From Nocardioides ferulae (GTDB lineage Bacteria; Actinomycetota; Actinomycetes; Propionibacteriales; Nocardioidaceae), in assembly GCF_003660455.1 (NCBI RefSeq), contig NZ_QZVR01000005.1:124001-188000 (forward strand): a DNA stretch of 64,000 nt, in the 5' to 3' direction. The position numbers were made by a program, and so were the translations under genes. Numbering within the stretch: position 1 is the stretch's first letter; each line of letters starts with the position of its first letter. Positions 8,382-16,830 of this stretch are shown in pieces. Under the pieces are notes generated by a model. It worked only from the letters and a program-made list of their open reading frames with translations, was not told where the DNA came from and made no database searches.

Positions 8382-8444
8382 CGCCGACCCGTCACAGATT
8401 CCCGCAGTTTGGCGGCGTGTCGCGGAACGTTCGACGGGTCGGCG
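8382..8444. repeat. 63-bp palindromic element, copy 1 (likely bidirectional terminator)
   Basis: Perfect 12-bp arms CGCCGACCCGTC / GACGGGTCGGCG enclose a 39-nt loop containing ATTCCCGC and GGCGGCGTGTCG. It begins one base after the DAG-kinase stop and ends 8 bp before the stop of the convergent PLP enzyme, filling the convergent gap. Other copies, all exactly 63 bp: 21781, 22560 (reversed), 25814, 52295, 55650. Confidence 0.85.
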
Positions 8445-8452
8445 GCACCGGG

Positions 8453-9610
8453 TCAGCCGAGGGCCTGCTCCAGGTCGGCCCACAGGTCCTCGACGTCCTC
8501 GAGGCCCACCGAGAGCCGCAGCAACGCCGCGTCCGGACGGGCGGCCGCGGCCACCGGCCGGTGCGTGAGCCCGGCCGGGTGCTGGACCAGCGTGTCCACC
8601 CCGCCGAGGGAGACCGCGTGGGTGATCAGCGCGCACCCGCCCGCCGTGGCCGCCGCGGCGGCGTACCCCCCGGCGAGCTCGAACGCGAGCATCGAGCCCG
8701 GGCCGGCCATCTGGGTGCCGACCAGGCCATGGGGGTCGCACTCCTTCAGGCCGGGGTAGAGGACCCGCCGCACCCGGGGATGGCCGGCCAGGCGGTCGGC
8801 GAGCGCCGCCGCGGTCTCCTGCTGGGCGCGCACCCGCACCGGCAGCGTCTGCACCCCGCGGTGCAGCTCGTAGGCGGCCAGCGGATGCAGCAGCCCACCA
8901 GTCAGCGCGCGGACGCCGCGCAGCCGGGCCACCCACTCCTCGCCCGCCGCGACGACCCCGCCCATGGCGTCACCGTGCCCCCCGAGGAACTTGGTGGCCG
9001 AGTGCAGCACCAGCGCCGCCCCATGGTCGGCGGGGCGCTGCAGCACCGGGGTGGCGAAGGTGTTGTCGACCAGCACCGGCACGTCGCCGGCCTGGGCCAC
9101 CACGTCGCGCAGGTCCACCAGGTCGAGCGTCGGGTTGCCGGGCGTCTCCACGACCACCAGGCCGGTGTCGGGGCGGATCGCCTCGGAGACCCGGTCGGCG
9201 GTGGCCCAGCTGACCTGCGTGCCGAGCAGCCCGCTGGCCAGCACGTGGTCGGTGCCGCCGTAGAGCGGGCGCACCGCCACCACGTGCGGCCGCCCGGCAC
9301 TCACCGTGGCGACGAGGGTCGCGCTCAGCGCGGCCATCCCGGTCGCGAACGCGACCGCGGCGGGCAGTCGCTCCAGCCCGGCGACGGCCCGCTCGAACCG
9401 GTCGACGTTGGGGTTCCAGAGCCGCTGGTAGACCAGCGAGTCGCCCGCCTCGGGCCGGGCGCCGCCGGCCAGCCGGTCGTACGCCGCGCCGCCGGCCTCG
9501 ACCGAGGGCAGCGGGTAGGTGGTCGACAGGTCGATGGAGGGCACGTGCACGCCGAGCGCGGCGAGGTCTTCGCGGGCGAGGTGGACTGCGTCGGTGTCGA
9601 GCCGGTTCAT
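8453..9610 (-). CDS. Cystathionine gamma-synthase/lyase-type PLP enzyme
   Basis: 385 aa, Cys/Met-metabolism PLP family (fold type I). Motifs: SIDLSTTYPLPS, YQRLWNPNVDRFERAVAGLE, AVAFATGMAALSATLVATVS, VVVETPGNPTLDLVDL, and the PLP-lysine site VLHSATKFLGGHGDAMGG with Lys207. The C-terminal SLGGVDTLVQHPAGLTHRPV is also typical. The family covers cystathionine gamma-synthase, beta/gamma-lyases and methionine gamma-lyase; sequence alone does not separate them. The ATG at 9610 is preferred over 9670 because it leaves a 58-bp gap containing an inverted repeat. It is divergent from an Lrp/AsnC regulator, which favours a catabolic, substrate-induced lyase. Confidence 0.82.
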   Translation of the reverse strand: MNRLDTDAVHLAREDLAALGVHVPSIDLSTTYPLPSVEAGGAAYDRLAGGARPEAGDSLVYQRLWNPNVDRFERAVAGLERLPAAVAFATGMAALSATLVATVSAGRPHVVAVRPLYGGTDHVLASGLLGTQVSWATADRVSEAIRPDTGLVVVETPGNPTLDLVDLRDVVAQAGDVPVLVDNTFATPVLQRPADHGAALVLHSATKFLGGHGDAMGGVVAAGEEWVARLRGVRALTGGLLHPLAAYELHRGVQTLPVRVRAQQETAAALADRLAGHPRVRRVLYPGLKECDPHGLVGTQMAGPGSMLAFELAGGYAAAAATAGGCALITHAVSLGGVDTLVQHPAGLTHRPVAAAARPDAALLRLSVGLEDVEDLWADLEQALG

Positions 9611-9633
9611 CTCCCCAGCGTGCGCCACCCGTG

Positions 9634-9646
9634 GTTCTGAGAGAAC
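9634..9646. promoter_or_regulatory. Candidate Lrp operator
   Basis: GTTCTGAGAGAAC is a perfect 13-bp inverted repeat (GTTCT-N3-AGAAC) in the middle of the gap between the divergent PLP enzyme (9610) and Lrp regulator (9669). Its position and symmetry suggest a site for the adjacent Lrp protein. Confidence 0.5.
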
Positions 9647-9668
9647 AGTTCCGAAGAATCCTCGGTTC

Positions 9669-10229
9669 ATGGTGGCGAAGACCGCGGATCACGACGACCC
9701 GACGGCTACGCTCGCCGTCGTGGCCGACGATCGTGCACGGGCCCCCGGCCCGCCGCCCCGCACCCCGCCGGTGCTCGACCAGGTCGACCGGGTGCTGGTC
9801 GCCGAGCTACTGCGCGACGGCCGCGCCGCCAACGCGGCGCTCGCCCGGGCGGCCGGGATCGCCGAGTCGACGTGCGTGGCCCGCCTGCGCCGCCTGCGCG
9901 AGCGCGGCATCCTCACCGGGGTGACCGCGACGGTCGACCTGGCCCGCCTCGGGCTGCCGGTGCAGGCGATGGTGTCGCTGCGCTTCGCCGGCCACCTGCG
10001 CAGCGACGTCGACGCCTTCGCCCGGGAGGTGACCGGGCTGCCGGGGGTGATCGCGGCCTACAACGTCTCCGGCGCCGACGACTTCATCGTCCACGTCGCC
10101 ACCGAGACCCCGGAGGCGCTGCGCGACTTCGTGCTCGACCACCTCACCGTGCGTCCCGGGGTGGTCCACGCCGAGACCTCGCTGGTCTTCCACGCCACCC
10201 CCGGGCGGCGGCTGCTGCCGGAGGTCTGA
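9669..10229 (+). CDS. Lrp/AsnC-family transcriptional regulator
   Basis: 186 aa. After a ~35-residue extension comes the AsnC winged helix: LDQVDRVLVAELLRDGRAAN, then AALARAAGIAESTCVARLRR and LRERGILTGVTATVDLARLG. The C-terminal RAM ligand-binding domain includes PGVIAAYNVSGADDFIVHVA. Lrp-type regulators sense amino acids, and pairing with a divergent methionine/cysteine PLP enzyme is a common arrangement (MdeR-type), so it probably controls that gene. Start ATG 9669 sits just after the operator gap; GTG 9721 is a possible shorter start. Confidence 0.87.
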   Translation: MVAKTADHDDPTATLAVVADDRARAPGPPPRTPPVLDQVDRVLVAELLRDGRAANAALARAAGIAESTCVARLRRLRERGILTGVTATVDLARLGLPVQAMVSLRFAGHLRSDVDAFAREVTGLPGVIAAYNVSGADDFIVHVATETPEALRDFVLDHLTVRPGVVHAETSLVFHATPGRRLLPEV

Positions 10230-10298
10230 GCCCGGCGCGGCCGGATGACGTGGGGCGTCGTCCCAGGCGTCACACCGGACCGACGGAACTGCCGCGCC

Positions 10299-10997
10299 TC
10301 ACCCGGCGAACGACCACACCAGCAGCTCGCTCGGCACGGCCGCGGTGACCTGCCGGCCCGGGTCGTCGGTGATCAGGAACGCATCGCCCTCGGCGAGCGG
10401 CTCGGCCAGCGAGGAGCGCAGCAGTGCCCCGCGGGCCACGAAGACGTGCTGGCGCGCCTCGTCGGGCAGGGTCAGCGTCTGCCCGCCCTCGAGCCGGGCC
10501 ACCCGGAACGTCGCGCCGGGCGTGCGTAGCGGCACCGCCCCGCCCGCCCCGGCGACCACGGTCAGCACCCCCGGCTCCAGCGGCGCGGCCGCCAGGGAGT
10601 ACGACGGCTCGGTGGCAGGCACGTCGCGGCTCAGCCAGACCTGCACGAAGCGGGTCGGGCCCACGTCGGCCACCGCCACCTCGCGGTGGGTGACGCCGGG
10701 GCCGCTGTCGAGCACCTGGACGGTCCCGGGCTCGACCCGAGCCGAGCTGTCGGCGGTGCCGCGGTCGTCGCCGTGCTCGAGGGCGCCGGTGAGCACCCAG
10801 GTGACGATCTCGACGTCGCTGTGGCTGTGCGCCTCGAAGCCCTTGCCGCCGGCCAGATGGTGCTCGTCGTGGCAGACCATCGGCCCGAACCGCACCCGTT
10901 CGGCGTCGTAGTGCTCCCCGAAGCTGAACGAGTGCCGGGTCTGGCCACCGTCGAGCCGGGAGATGAAGCGGGATGAACCCCTGCGGACCTCGACCAC
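10299..10997 (-). CDS. Pirin-family protein
   Basis: 232 aa, bicupin. The opening VVEVRRGSSRFISRLDGGQT then RHSFSFGEHYD matches pirins (MIEVRRA...RHSFSFG). Metal-ligand pattern in cupin 1: MVCHDEHHLAGGKGFEAHSH with SDVEIVTWVLTGALEHGD, giving three His and a Glu. Bacterial pirins range from quercetinase-like dioxygenases to redox-sensing partners, so the function is open. The GTG at 10997 aligns with the family start; GTG 11000 is possible. The divergent beta-glucosidase begins 13 bp away. No clear ribosome-binding site precedes it. Confidence 0.82.
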   Translation of the reverse strand: MVEVRRGSSRFISRLDGGQTRHSFSFGEHYDAERVRFGPMVCHDEHHLAGGKGFEAHSHSDVEIVTWVLTGALEHGDDRGTADSSARVEPGTVQVLDSGPGVTHREVAVADVGPTRFVQVWLSRDVPATEPSYSLAAAPLEPGVLTVVAGAGGAVPLRTPGATFRVARLEGGQTLTLPDEARQHVFVARGALLRSSLAEPLAEGDAFLITDDPGRQVTAAVPSELLVWSFAG

Positions 10998-11010
10998 CAC
11001 GTGGAAGATT

Positions 11011-12390
11011 GTGCCCGTGCCCGCCCAGACACCCCCGCCCGGGGACCCGCTCCCGCCACCACAGCTGCCGCCGGGCTTCCGCTTCGGCACCAGCACCGCG
11101 GCGTACCAGGTCGAGGGCGCCGCCACCGAGGACGGGCGCGGCCCGAGCATCTGGGACACCTTCTGCGCCGAGCCGGGCCGTGTCGTGGACGGCTCGTCGG
11201 GCGCGGACGCCTGCGACCACTATCACCGCTACGCCGAGGACGTGGCGCTGATGAAGCGACTCGGCACCGACGGCTACCGGTTCTCGATGAGCTGGCCACG
11301 CATCCAGCCGACCGGCTCGGGCGCGCCGAACGCGAAGGGGCTCGACTTCTACGACCGGCTCATCGACGAGCTGCTGGCGAACGACGTGCAGCCGATGGTG
11401 ACGCTCTACCACTGGGACCTGCCGCAGGCGCTCGAGGACGACGGCGGCTGGCTGAACCGGGCGACCGTCGAGCGGTTCGCCGAGTTCGCCGCGATCGCCG
11501 GCGAGCGGTACGCCGACCGGGTCGAGCACTGGATCCCCGTCAACGAGCCGAACGTCGTGACGCTGATGGGCTACGGCATCGGCATCCACGCCCCCGGCCG
11601 GGCGTTGATGTTCGACGCGCTGCCGGTGGCCCACCACCTGCTGCTCGGTCACGGCCGGGCCGCGGTGGCGCTGCGCGCCGCGGGCGCGACCAGCGTGGGC
11701 TGCGCCAACAACCACGCCCCGATGTGGCCGGCCAGCGAGGACGCCGCCGACGTGGGCGCCACGAAGCTGTTCGACGCGCTGTGGAACGGCATGTTCAGCG
11801 AGCCGATGCTGCTGGGCCGCTACCCGGCCGACCTGGCCCCGCTGCTGGAGGAGGTGGTCCGCGACGGCGACCTGGCCGCGATCCGGCAGCCGTTGGACTT
11901 CTACGGCGTCAACTACTACAACCCGATGCGCGTCGGTGCGGCCGCCGAGGGCGCGGAGATGCCGTTCGAGTTCCGCGAGCTCGTCGGCTACCCGACCACC
12001 GACTTCGGCTGGCCGGTGGTGCCCGACGCGCTGCGCGAATGGCTGATCACGTTCCGGGCCCGCTACCGCGCGGCGCTGCCGCCGATCCACATCACCGAGT
12101 CGGGCTGCGCCTACAACATGGGCCCCGACGAGCACGGCGTGGTCGACGACCAGCCGCGCATCGACTATCTCGACGCCCACCTGCGGGCGGTGGCCACCGC
12201 GATCCAGCGCGGCGTCGACATCCGCGGCTACTACACCTGGTCGCTGATGGACAACTTCGAGTGGTCCGAGGGCTACACCCAGCGGTTCGGCCTGGTGCAC
12301 ATCGACTACGAGACCCAGCAGCGCACCCCCAAGCGCTCCTTCGACTGGTACGCCGAGGTGATCGCCGCCCAGCCCCGGTCGCTCGGCTGA
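11011..12390 (+). CDS. Beta-glucosidase, glycoside hydrolase family 1
   Basis: 459 aa, the usual GH1 length, with no signal peptide, so cytoplasmic. Starts with the GH1 opening LPPGFRFGTSTAAYQVEGAA and YRFSMSWPRIQP. The acid/base is Glu179 in WIPVNEPNVV; the nucleophile is Glu363 in IHITESGCAYN (ENG is replaced by ESG, as in many actinobacterial members). The conserved end YTWSLMDNFEWSEGYTQRFG is present. It hydrolyses beta-1,4-linked glucosides such as cellobiose. The GTG at 11011 (GGAAG three bases upstream) or GTG 11017 is the start. A 70-bp hairpin lies after its stop. No sugar transporter is nearby. Confidence 0.9.
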   Translation: MPVPAQTPPPGDPLPPPQLPPGFRFGTSTAAYQVEGAATEDGRGPSIWDTFCAEPGRVVDGSSGADACDHYHRYAEDVALMKRLGTDGYRFSMSWPRIQPTGSGAPNAKGLDFYDRLIDELLANDVQPMVTLYHWDLPQALEDDGGWLNRATVERFAEFAAIAGERYADRVEHWIPVNEPNVVTLMGYGIGIHAPGRALMFDALPVAHHLLLGHGRAAVALRAAGATSVGCANNHAPMWPASEDAADVGATKLFDALWNGMFSEPMLLGRYPADLAPLLEEVVRDGDLAAIRQPLDFYGVNYYNPMRVGAAAEGAEMPFEFRELVGYPTTDFGWPVVPDALREWLITFRARYRAALPPIHITESGCAYNMGPDEHGVVDDQPRIDYLDAHLRAVATAIQRGVDIRGYYTWSLMDNFEWSEGYTQRFGLVHIDYETQQRTPKRSFDWYAEVIAAQPRSLG

Positions 12391-12412
12391 GGTCGGTCGG
12401 CGGGGCGCCAGC

Positions 12413-12482
12413 TGTAACGCGGTGTCCGGGTAGGTACCGCGGTGCTGGGACGGCCGAAAACCTACCCGGACACCGCGTTACA
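12413..12482. repeat. 70-bp perfect hairpin element, copy A
   Basis: Two perfect 23-nt arms (12413-12435 and 12460-12482), beginning TGTAACGCGGTGTCC and ending GACACCGCGTTACA, around a 24-nt loop starting ACCGCGGTG. It lies between the convergent beta-glucosidase and MDR oxidoreductase. A second copy is at 61852-61921 with compensatory arm changes. Possible bidirectional terminator. Confidence 0.85.
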
Positions 12483-12506
12483 TGCCGCGGGCGCCGCGCA
12501 CGGGCG

Positions 12507-13433
12507 CTACGGGATCGTGACCACGATCTTGCCGCGGGTGTGGCCCTGCTCCGAGAGCCGGTGGGCGTCGGGGAGCCGGTCGAGCGCGAAGGTCTCGGCG
12601 ACGTCGACGCGCAACCGCCCCGCGTCGGCCAGCGCGCGGAGCTCGTCGAGGTCGTCGCGGTCGGGGCTGACGAACACGTAGCGCCCGCCCATGGCGAGCA
12701 CGGTGTCTGCGTCCACGATCGAGGCGACGCGGGCGGTGTCGCGCACCTGGTTCGGCGCATCGGCGAGCGCGTCGCCGCCGACCAGGTCGAGCACGGCGTC
12801 GACCGGCGCCGACAGCTGCTCGCCGACCGGCCCAGCGGCGTAGTCGATCACCTCGGTGACGCCGAGGCCGCGCAGGAAGTCGTGGTTGCCCGCGCTCGAC
12901 GTGCCGACCACCTCGGCGCCCCGGGCCAGCCCGATCTGCACCGCGAACTGGCCGACGCCGCCGGCCGCGGCGTGCACGAGCAGCCGGTCACCCTCGCCGA
13001 CCTGCAGCGCGTCGACGACCGCTTGCCAGGCGGTCAGCCCGGTCAGCGGCACCGCGGCGGCCTCCTCGAACGACAGGCCGGCCGGCTTCAGCGCCACAGT
13101 GCGCTGCGGGGCGGGCACCAGCTCGGCCGAGGTGCCCGCGTGCACGTCGTCGCGGCGTACGTAGCCCCACACCTCGTCGCCGACCTGCAGCCCGGTCGTC
13201 ACCGCCGGCCCGACCGCCTCGACCACTCCGGCGACGTCCCAGCCGGGGATGATCGGCAGGTGGTGCGGGAACGCGCCGCGCAGGTAGCCCTCGCGGACCT
13301 TCCAGTCGACGGGGTTGACGCTGGTGGCTCTCGCCCGCACCAGGACGGTGTCGGGCCCCATCGGCGGATCCTCGACCTCGCGCACCGAGATCACTCCGGC
13401 GTCGCCGTACTCCTCGTAGACCGCTGCTCGCAC
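12507..13433 (-). CDS. NADP-dependent MDR oxidoreductase (quinone-reductase type)
   Basis: 308 aa, zinc-free medium-chain dehydrogenase/reductase. N-terminal GroES-like fold (VNPVDWKVREGYLRGAFPHH, IPGWDVAGVVEAVGPAV) and nucleotide-binding loop LLVHAAAGGVGQFAVQIGLA followed by RGAEVVGTSSAGNHDFLRGL. No catalytic or structural Zn cysteine cluster is seen, as in quinone oxidoreductase/enoyl reductase-like members. It reduces quinones or activated enones with NADPH; the substrate is unknown. The GTG at 13433 has GGAGG six bases upstream, which settles the start. Both neighbours on this strand are separately spaced. Confidence 0.85.
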   Translation of the reverse strand: MRAAVYEEYGDAGVISVREVEDPPMGPDTVLVRARATSVNPVDWKVREGYLRGAFPHHLPIIPGWDVAGVVEAVGPAVTTGLQVGDEVWGYVRRDDVHAGTSAELVPAPQRTVALKPAGLSFEEAAAVPLTGLTAWQAVVDALQVGEGDRLLVHAAAGGVGQFAVQIGLARGAEVVGTSSAGNHDFLRGLGVTEVIDYAAGPVGEQLSAPVDAVLDLVGGDALADAPNQVRDTARVASIVDADTVLAMGGRYVFVSPDRDDLDELRALADAGRLRVDVAETFALDRLPDAHRLSEQGHTRGKIVVTIP

Positions 13434-13508
13434 TGATCGCCTCCGGGCTCGTCGGCCGGGACGGTCCCGGCCGTGGGTCCGGTGCCCGTTCCAGCCCGGG
13501 GTACGCGC

Positions 13509-14666
13509 TCAGGCGCCCAGCGCCGCCGCGGTGCGTCGCACGATCTCGGTGAGCCGCTCCGGCGAGGTGGCGAGGTTCAGCCGCACGTGACCGGTGAGCC
13601 CCGGGTGGTAGTCGTGGCCGGGCGCCAGCTTCACCCGGCCGCGCTCGAGCGCGACCTGCGCCGGGTCGTCGTGACCGAAGGCGCGCAGGTCGAGCCAGGC
13701 CAGGTACGTCGCCTCGAGCGGCCGCATCCGGGCCTGCGGGAGGTGGGTGTCGAGGAGCTCCGCGAGAAGGGTGCGCTGGCCGTCGAGGCGCTCCACGAGC
13801 GCGGCCAGCCAGGCGTCGCCGAGCTCGTAGGCGGCCACCGCGCCGACCACGCCCAGCGACGACCACGAGTCGTTGCGCACCATCGGCACGTCGGTCAGCC
13901 GCCGGTGCGTCCCCGGGTCGGCGGTGACCAGCTGGGCACAGCGCAGCCCCGGCGTGTTGAACGCCTTCGAGGAGGCCACGATGGCGACCGCGTGGTCGGC
14001 GGTGCCCTCGAGCGCGAGGTAGGGCACGTGCTCGGCGCCGGGGAGCACCAGCGGCGCGTGGATCTCGTCGCTGATCACCCGCGCGCCGTGCCGCGCCACG
14101 ACGTCGCGGACGCCCTCCAGCTCGGCGCGGGTGTAGACGTGGCCGCACGGGTTGTGCGGCTGGGTGAGCAGCAGCGTGCGGGCGCCGTCGCGGAACAGCC
14201 GGTCGAGTCCGTCGAGGTCGATCGTGGCGCGCCCGGCGTCGGGGGAGACGGGCAGGTCCCACCGCTCCCGGCCGGTCACCTGGGCCACGTCGAGCTGGGG
14301 GGCGTAGGCCGGCAGCGGCAGCACCATCGGTCCGGGATCGCTGAGCACGTCGAGCGCCAGCCGCACCCCGGCGGTCACGTCGACCACCGGCGTCACCTGC
14401 CCCGGGTCGACCTGCCAGCCGAAGTGCCGGCGCGCGAACCCGGCGTACGCCTCGCCGAGCGCGCCGCCACCGGTCTCGAACGCCGGGTAGCCGGTGACGC
14501 CGCGGGCCACGGCCGCCGCGACCGCGTCGGTCACCGCGGGCGCCACGGCGTAGTCCATCTCGGCCACCCAGGCGGGCAGCACGCCCTCGGGCACCCCCCA
14601 CTTGCACGGCAGCGCGGCCCGGGCCTGCGCTTCGGTCAGGTCGACGATCTGTGCGGTCTCGCTCAC
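13509..14666 (-). CDS. PatB/MalY-type C-S beta-lyase (aminotransferase class I/II)
   Basis: 385 aa. PatB-family opening CKWGVPEGVLPAWVAEMDYA (usually KW..., ...WVADMDF). PLP fold I residues: LLLTQPHNPCGHVYTRAELE, VISDEIHAPLVLPGAEHVPY and the Schiff-base Lys234 in IVASSKAFNTPGLRCAQLV. Cleaves the C-S bond of cystathionine or S-substituted cysteines to pyruvate, ammonia and a thiol. GTG start at 14666. No obvious partner gene adjoins it; the PLP enzyme at 8453 acts on the same metabolite class but is 4 kb away. Confidence 0.85.
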   Translation of the reverse strand: MSETAQIVDLTEAQARAALPCKWGVPEGVLPAWVAEMDYAVAPAVTDAVAAAVARGVTGYPAFETGGGALGEAYAGFARRHFGWQVDPGQVTPVVDVTAGVRLALDVLSDPGPMVLPLPAYAPQLDVAQVTGRERWDLPVSPDAGRATIDLDGLDRLFRDGARTLLLTQPHNPCGHVYTRAELEGVRDVVARHGARVISDEIHAPLVLPGAEHVPYLALEGTADHAVAIVASSKAFNTPGLRCAQLVTADPGTHRRLTDVPMVRNDSWSSLGVVGAVAAYELGDAWLAALVERLDGQRTLLAELLDTHLPQARMRPLEATYLAWLDLRAFGHDDPAQVALERGRVKLAPGHDYHPGLTGHVRLNLATSPERLTEIVRRTAAALGA

Positions 14667-14805
14667 GGTCCGAACCTAGGTCAGGCGGGGTCGAGTGGGG
14701 CCGGGATGGGTCTCGCGGTGCAGCTCCTGGCGCATCTGCGCCGCGATGCATCGGATCGGCCGCCCAGAGGTGCCTCGCCCGGCAATCGCGCGAGCACGCG
14801 CGCAC

Positions 14806-16830
14806 TCACCGCCCGGCCGGCACCCGGTCGGCCAGCCCGGCGACCACCCGGGTGCCCTGCTCGATCGCCCGCTTGGCGTCGAGCTCGGCGGCCACGTCGG
14901 CGCCGCCGATGACATGGGCGTGCGGCAGTGCCTCGACGAGGTCGCGCACCGACTCCTGCCCGGCGCAGACCACTACGGTGTCGACCTCGAGCAGCCGCGG
15001 CTCTCCGTCGACGGTGACGTGCAGCCCGGCGTCGTCGACCCGGTCGTAGGTCACCCCGGTCACCTGCACGACCCCGGACTGCTTGAGCACCGCGCGGTGC
15101 GCCCACCCCGAGGTCTTGCCGAGGCCGATCCCGATCGGGGTGGTCTTGCGCTGGAGCAGCGTCACCTCGCGCACCGCCGTCCGCGGCTTGCGCTCGGTGA
15201 GCCCGCCGCGGTGCACGGCTGGGTCGCCGACGCCCCAGTGCGCCATCCAGTCGTCGAAGTCCTCGCGCGGGTCGTGCGCGAGGAAGTGGCTGACGTCGAC
15301 GCCGATGCCGCCGGCGCCGATCACCGCCACCCGCTTGCCGGCCACGACCCGTCCACTCAGCACGTCGGCGTACGAGACCACGCTCGGGTGGTCGACCCCG
15401 GGGAAGTCGGGCACCCGCGGCACGACGCCGGTGGCCAGCACCACCTCGTAGTACGCCGCGAGGTCGCTGCCGCGCGCCCGGGTGCCGAGCCGCACGTCGA
15501 CGCCGAGCACCTCGAGCCGGCGACGGTAGTAGCGCAGCGTCTCGGCGAAGTCCTCCTTGCCGGGCACCCGCATCGCGAGCCGGAACTGGCCGCCGAGCTC
15601 GTCGGACTGCTCGAACAGGGTGACCGCGAACCCACGCTCGGCGGCGGCGGTGGCGGCCGCCAGTCCGGCCGGCCCGGCGCCGACCACGGCCACCGTCGAC
15701 CGGTGCCGGGTGGGGCTCAGCACCAGCGTGGTCTCGCGGCAGGCGCGCGGGTTGACCAGGCAGGACGCCTTGCGGTTCTCGAAGACGTGGTCCAGGCAGG
15801 CCTGGTTGCAGGCGATGCAGGTGTTGATCTCGTCGGCGCGACCCGCCTCCGCCTTGGCCACGAACTCGGGGTCGGCGAGCAGCGGCCGGGCCATCGACAC
15901 CAGGTCGGCCTCACCGGAGGCGAGCACCGACTCGGCGAGCTCGGGGGTGTTGATCCGGTTCGACGCGCAGACCGGCACCGACACCTCCGCCTTGAGCCGG
16001 GCGGTGTAGGAGCGCCACGCGCCGCGCGGCACCTGGGTGATGATCGTCGGCACCCGGGCTTCGTGCCAGCCGATGCCGGTGTTGAGCACGCTGACGCCGG
16101 CGTCCTCCAACCGGTGCGCGAGCTCGACGACCTCCTCCCAGATCTGGCCGTCCTCGACCAGGTCGAGCAGCGAGATCCGGTAGACGATCGGGAAGTCGTC
16201 GCCGACCAGCTCGCGGGCCCGCCGCACGATCTCGACCGGGAACCGCATCCGCTTCTCGGCGCTGCCGCCCCAGGCGTCGGTGCGGTCGTTGGTGCGGGCG
16301 GCGAGGAACTGGTTGATCAGGTAGCCCTCCGACCCCATGATCTCGACCGCGTCGTAGCCGGCCTTGCGGGCCAGCCCGACCGACTTCGCGAAGGCGGTCG
16401 CGGTCTGGTCGACCGCGCGGCTGGACAGGGCGTGCGGCCGGAACGGGGTGATCGGCGACTTCCGGTTCGACGCCGAGACGCTCAGCGGGTGGTAGCCGTA
16501 GCGGCCGGCGTGCAGCACCTGCAGCGCGATCGCACCGCCCTCCCCGTGCACCGCGGCGGTGACGTCGCGGTGCCGCATCGCCTGCAGCCGCGTGGTCATC
16601 TCGGAGGCGAACGGCTTGAGCCAGCCGCGCTTGGTGGGGGCGTAGCCGCCGGTGACGATCAGCCCGACGCCGCCGCGGGCGCGCTCGGCGTAGTAGGCGG
16701 CGAGCGCGGGCAGATCGTGCACCCGGTCCTCGAGCCCGGTGTGCATCGAGCCCATCACCACCCGGTTGCGCAGGGTGAGGGATCCGATCGTGAGCGGGGC
16801 GAGCAGGTGGGGGTACGAGGTGCCGGTCAC
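14806..16830 (-). CDS. fadH: NADPH-dependent 2,4-dienoyl-CoA reductase
   Basis: 674 aa, full family length. N-terminal old-yellow-enzyme TIM barrel (LLAPLTIGSLTLRNRVVMGS, MHTGLEDRV), with GYDAVEIMGSEGYLINQFLA. The 4Fe-4S ligands are in CIACNQACLDHVFENRKASC plus the following LVNPRAC. The C-terminal FAD/NADPH domains show AVVGAGPAGLAAATAAAERG and VAVIGAGGIGVDVSHFLAHD. Removes 4,5-double bonds of 2,4-dienoyl-CoA during oxidation of unsaturated fatty acids. The ATG at 16830 overlaps the stop of the upstream padR gene (ATGA), so PadR probably controls it. Confidence 0.92.
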   Translation of the reverse strand: MTGTSYPHLLAPLTIGSLTLRNRVVMGSMHTGLEDRVHDLPALAAYYAERARGGVGLIVTGGYAPTKRGWLKPFASEMTTRLQAMRHRDVTAAVHGEGGAIALQVLHAGRYGYHPLSVSASNRKSPITPFRPHALSSRAVDQTATAFAKSVGLARKAGYDAVEIMGSEGYLINQFLAARTNDRTDAWGGSAEKRMRFPVEIVRRARELVGDDFPIVYRISLLDLVEDGQIWEEVVELAHRLEDAGVSVLNTGIGWHEARVPTIITQVPRGAWRSYTARLKAEVSVPVCASNRINTPELAESVLASGEADLVSMARPLLADPEFVAKAEAGRADEINTCIACNQACLDHVFENRKASCLVNPRACRETTLVLSPTRHRSTVAVVGAGPAGLAAATAAAERGFAVTLFEQSDELGGQFRLAMRVPGKEDFAETLRYYRRRLEVLGVDVRLGTRARGSDLAAYYEVVLATGVVPRVPDFPGVDHPSVVSYADVLSGRVVAGKRVAVIGAGGIGVDVSHFLAHDPREDFDDWMAHWGVGDPAVHRGGLTERKPRTAVREVTLLQRKTTPIGIGLGKTSGWAHRAVLKQSGVVQVTGVTYDRVDDAGLHVTVDGEPRLLEVDTVVVCAGQESVRDLVEALPHAHVIGGADVAAELDAKRAIEQGTRVVAGLADRVPAGR

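Noticed and set aside
10230..10298. Weak stem TGGG...CCCA between convergent Lrp and pirin genes as a terminator
   Set aside because: The stem is only four pairs with bulged extensions, too weak to call in DNA this GC-rich.
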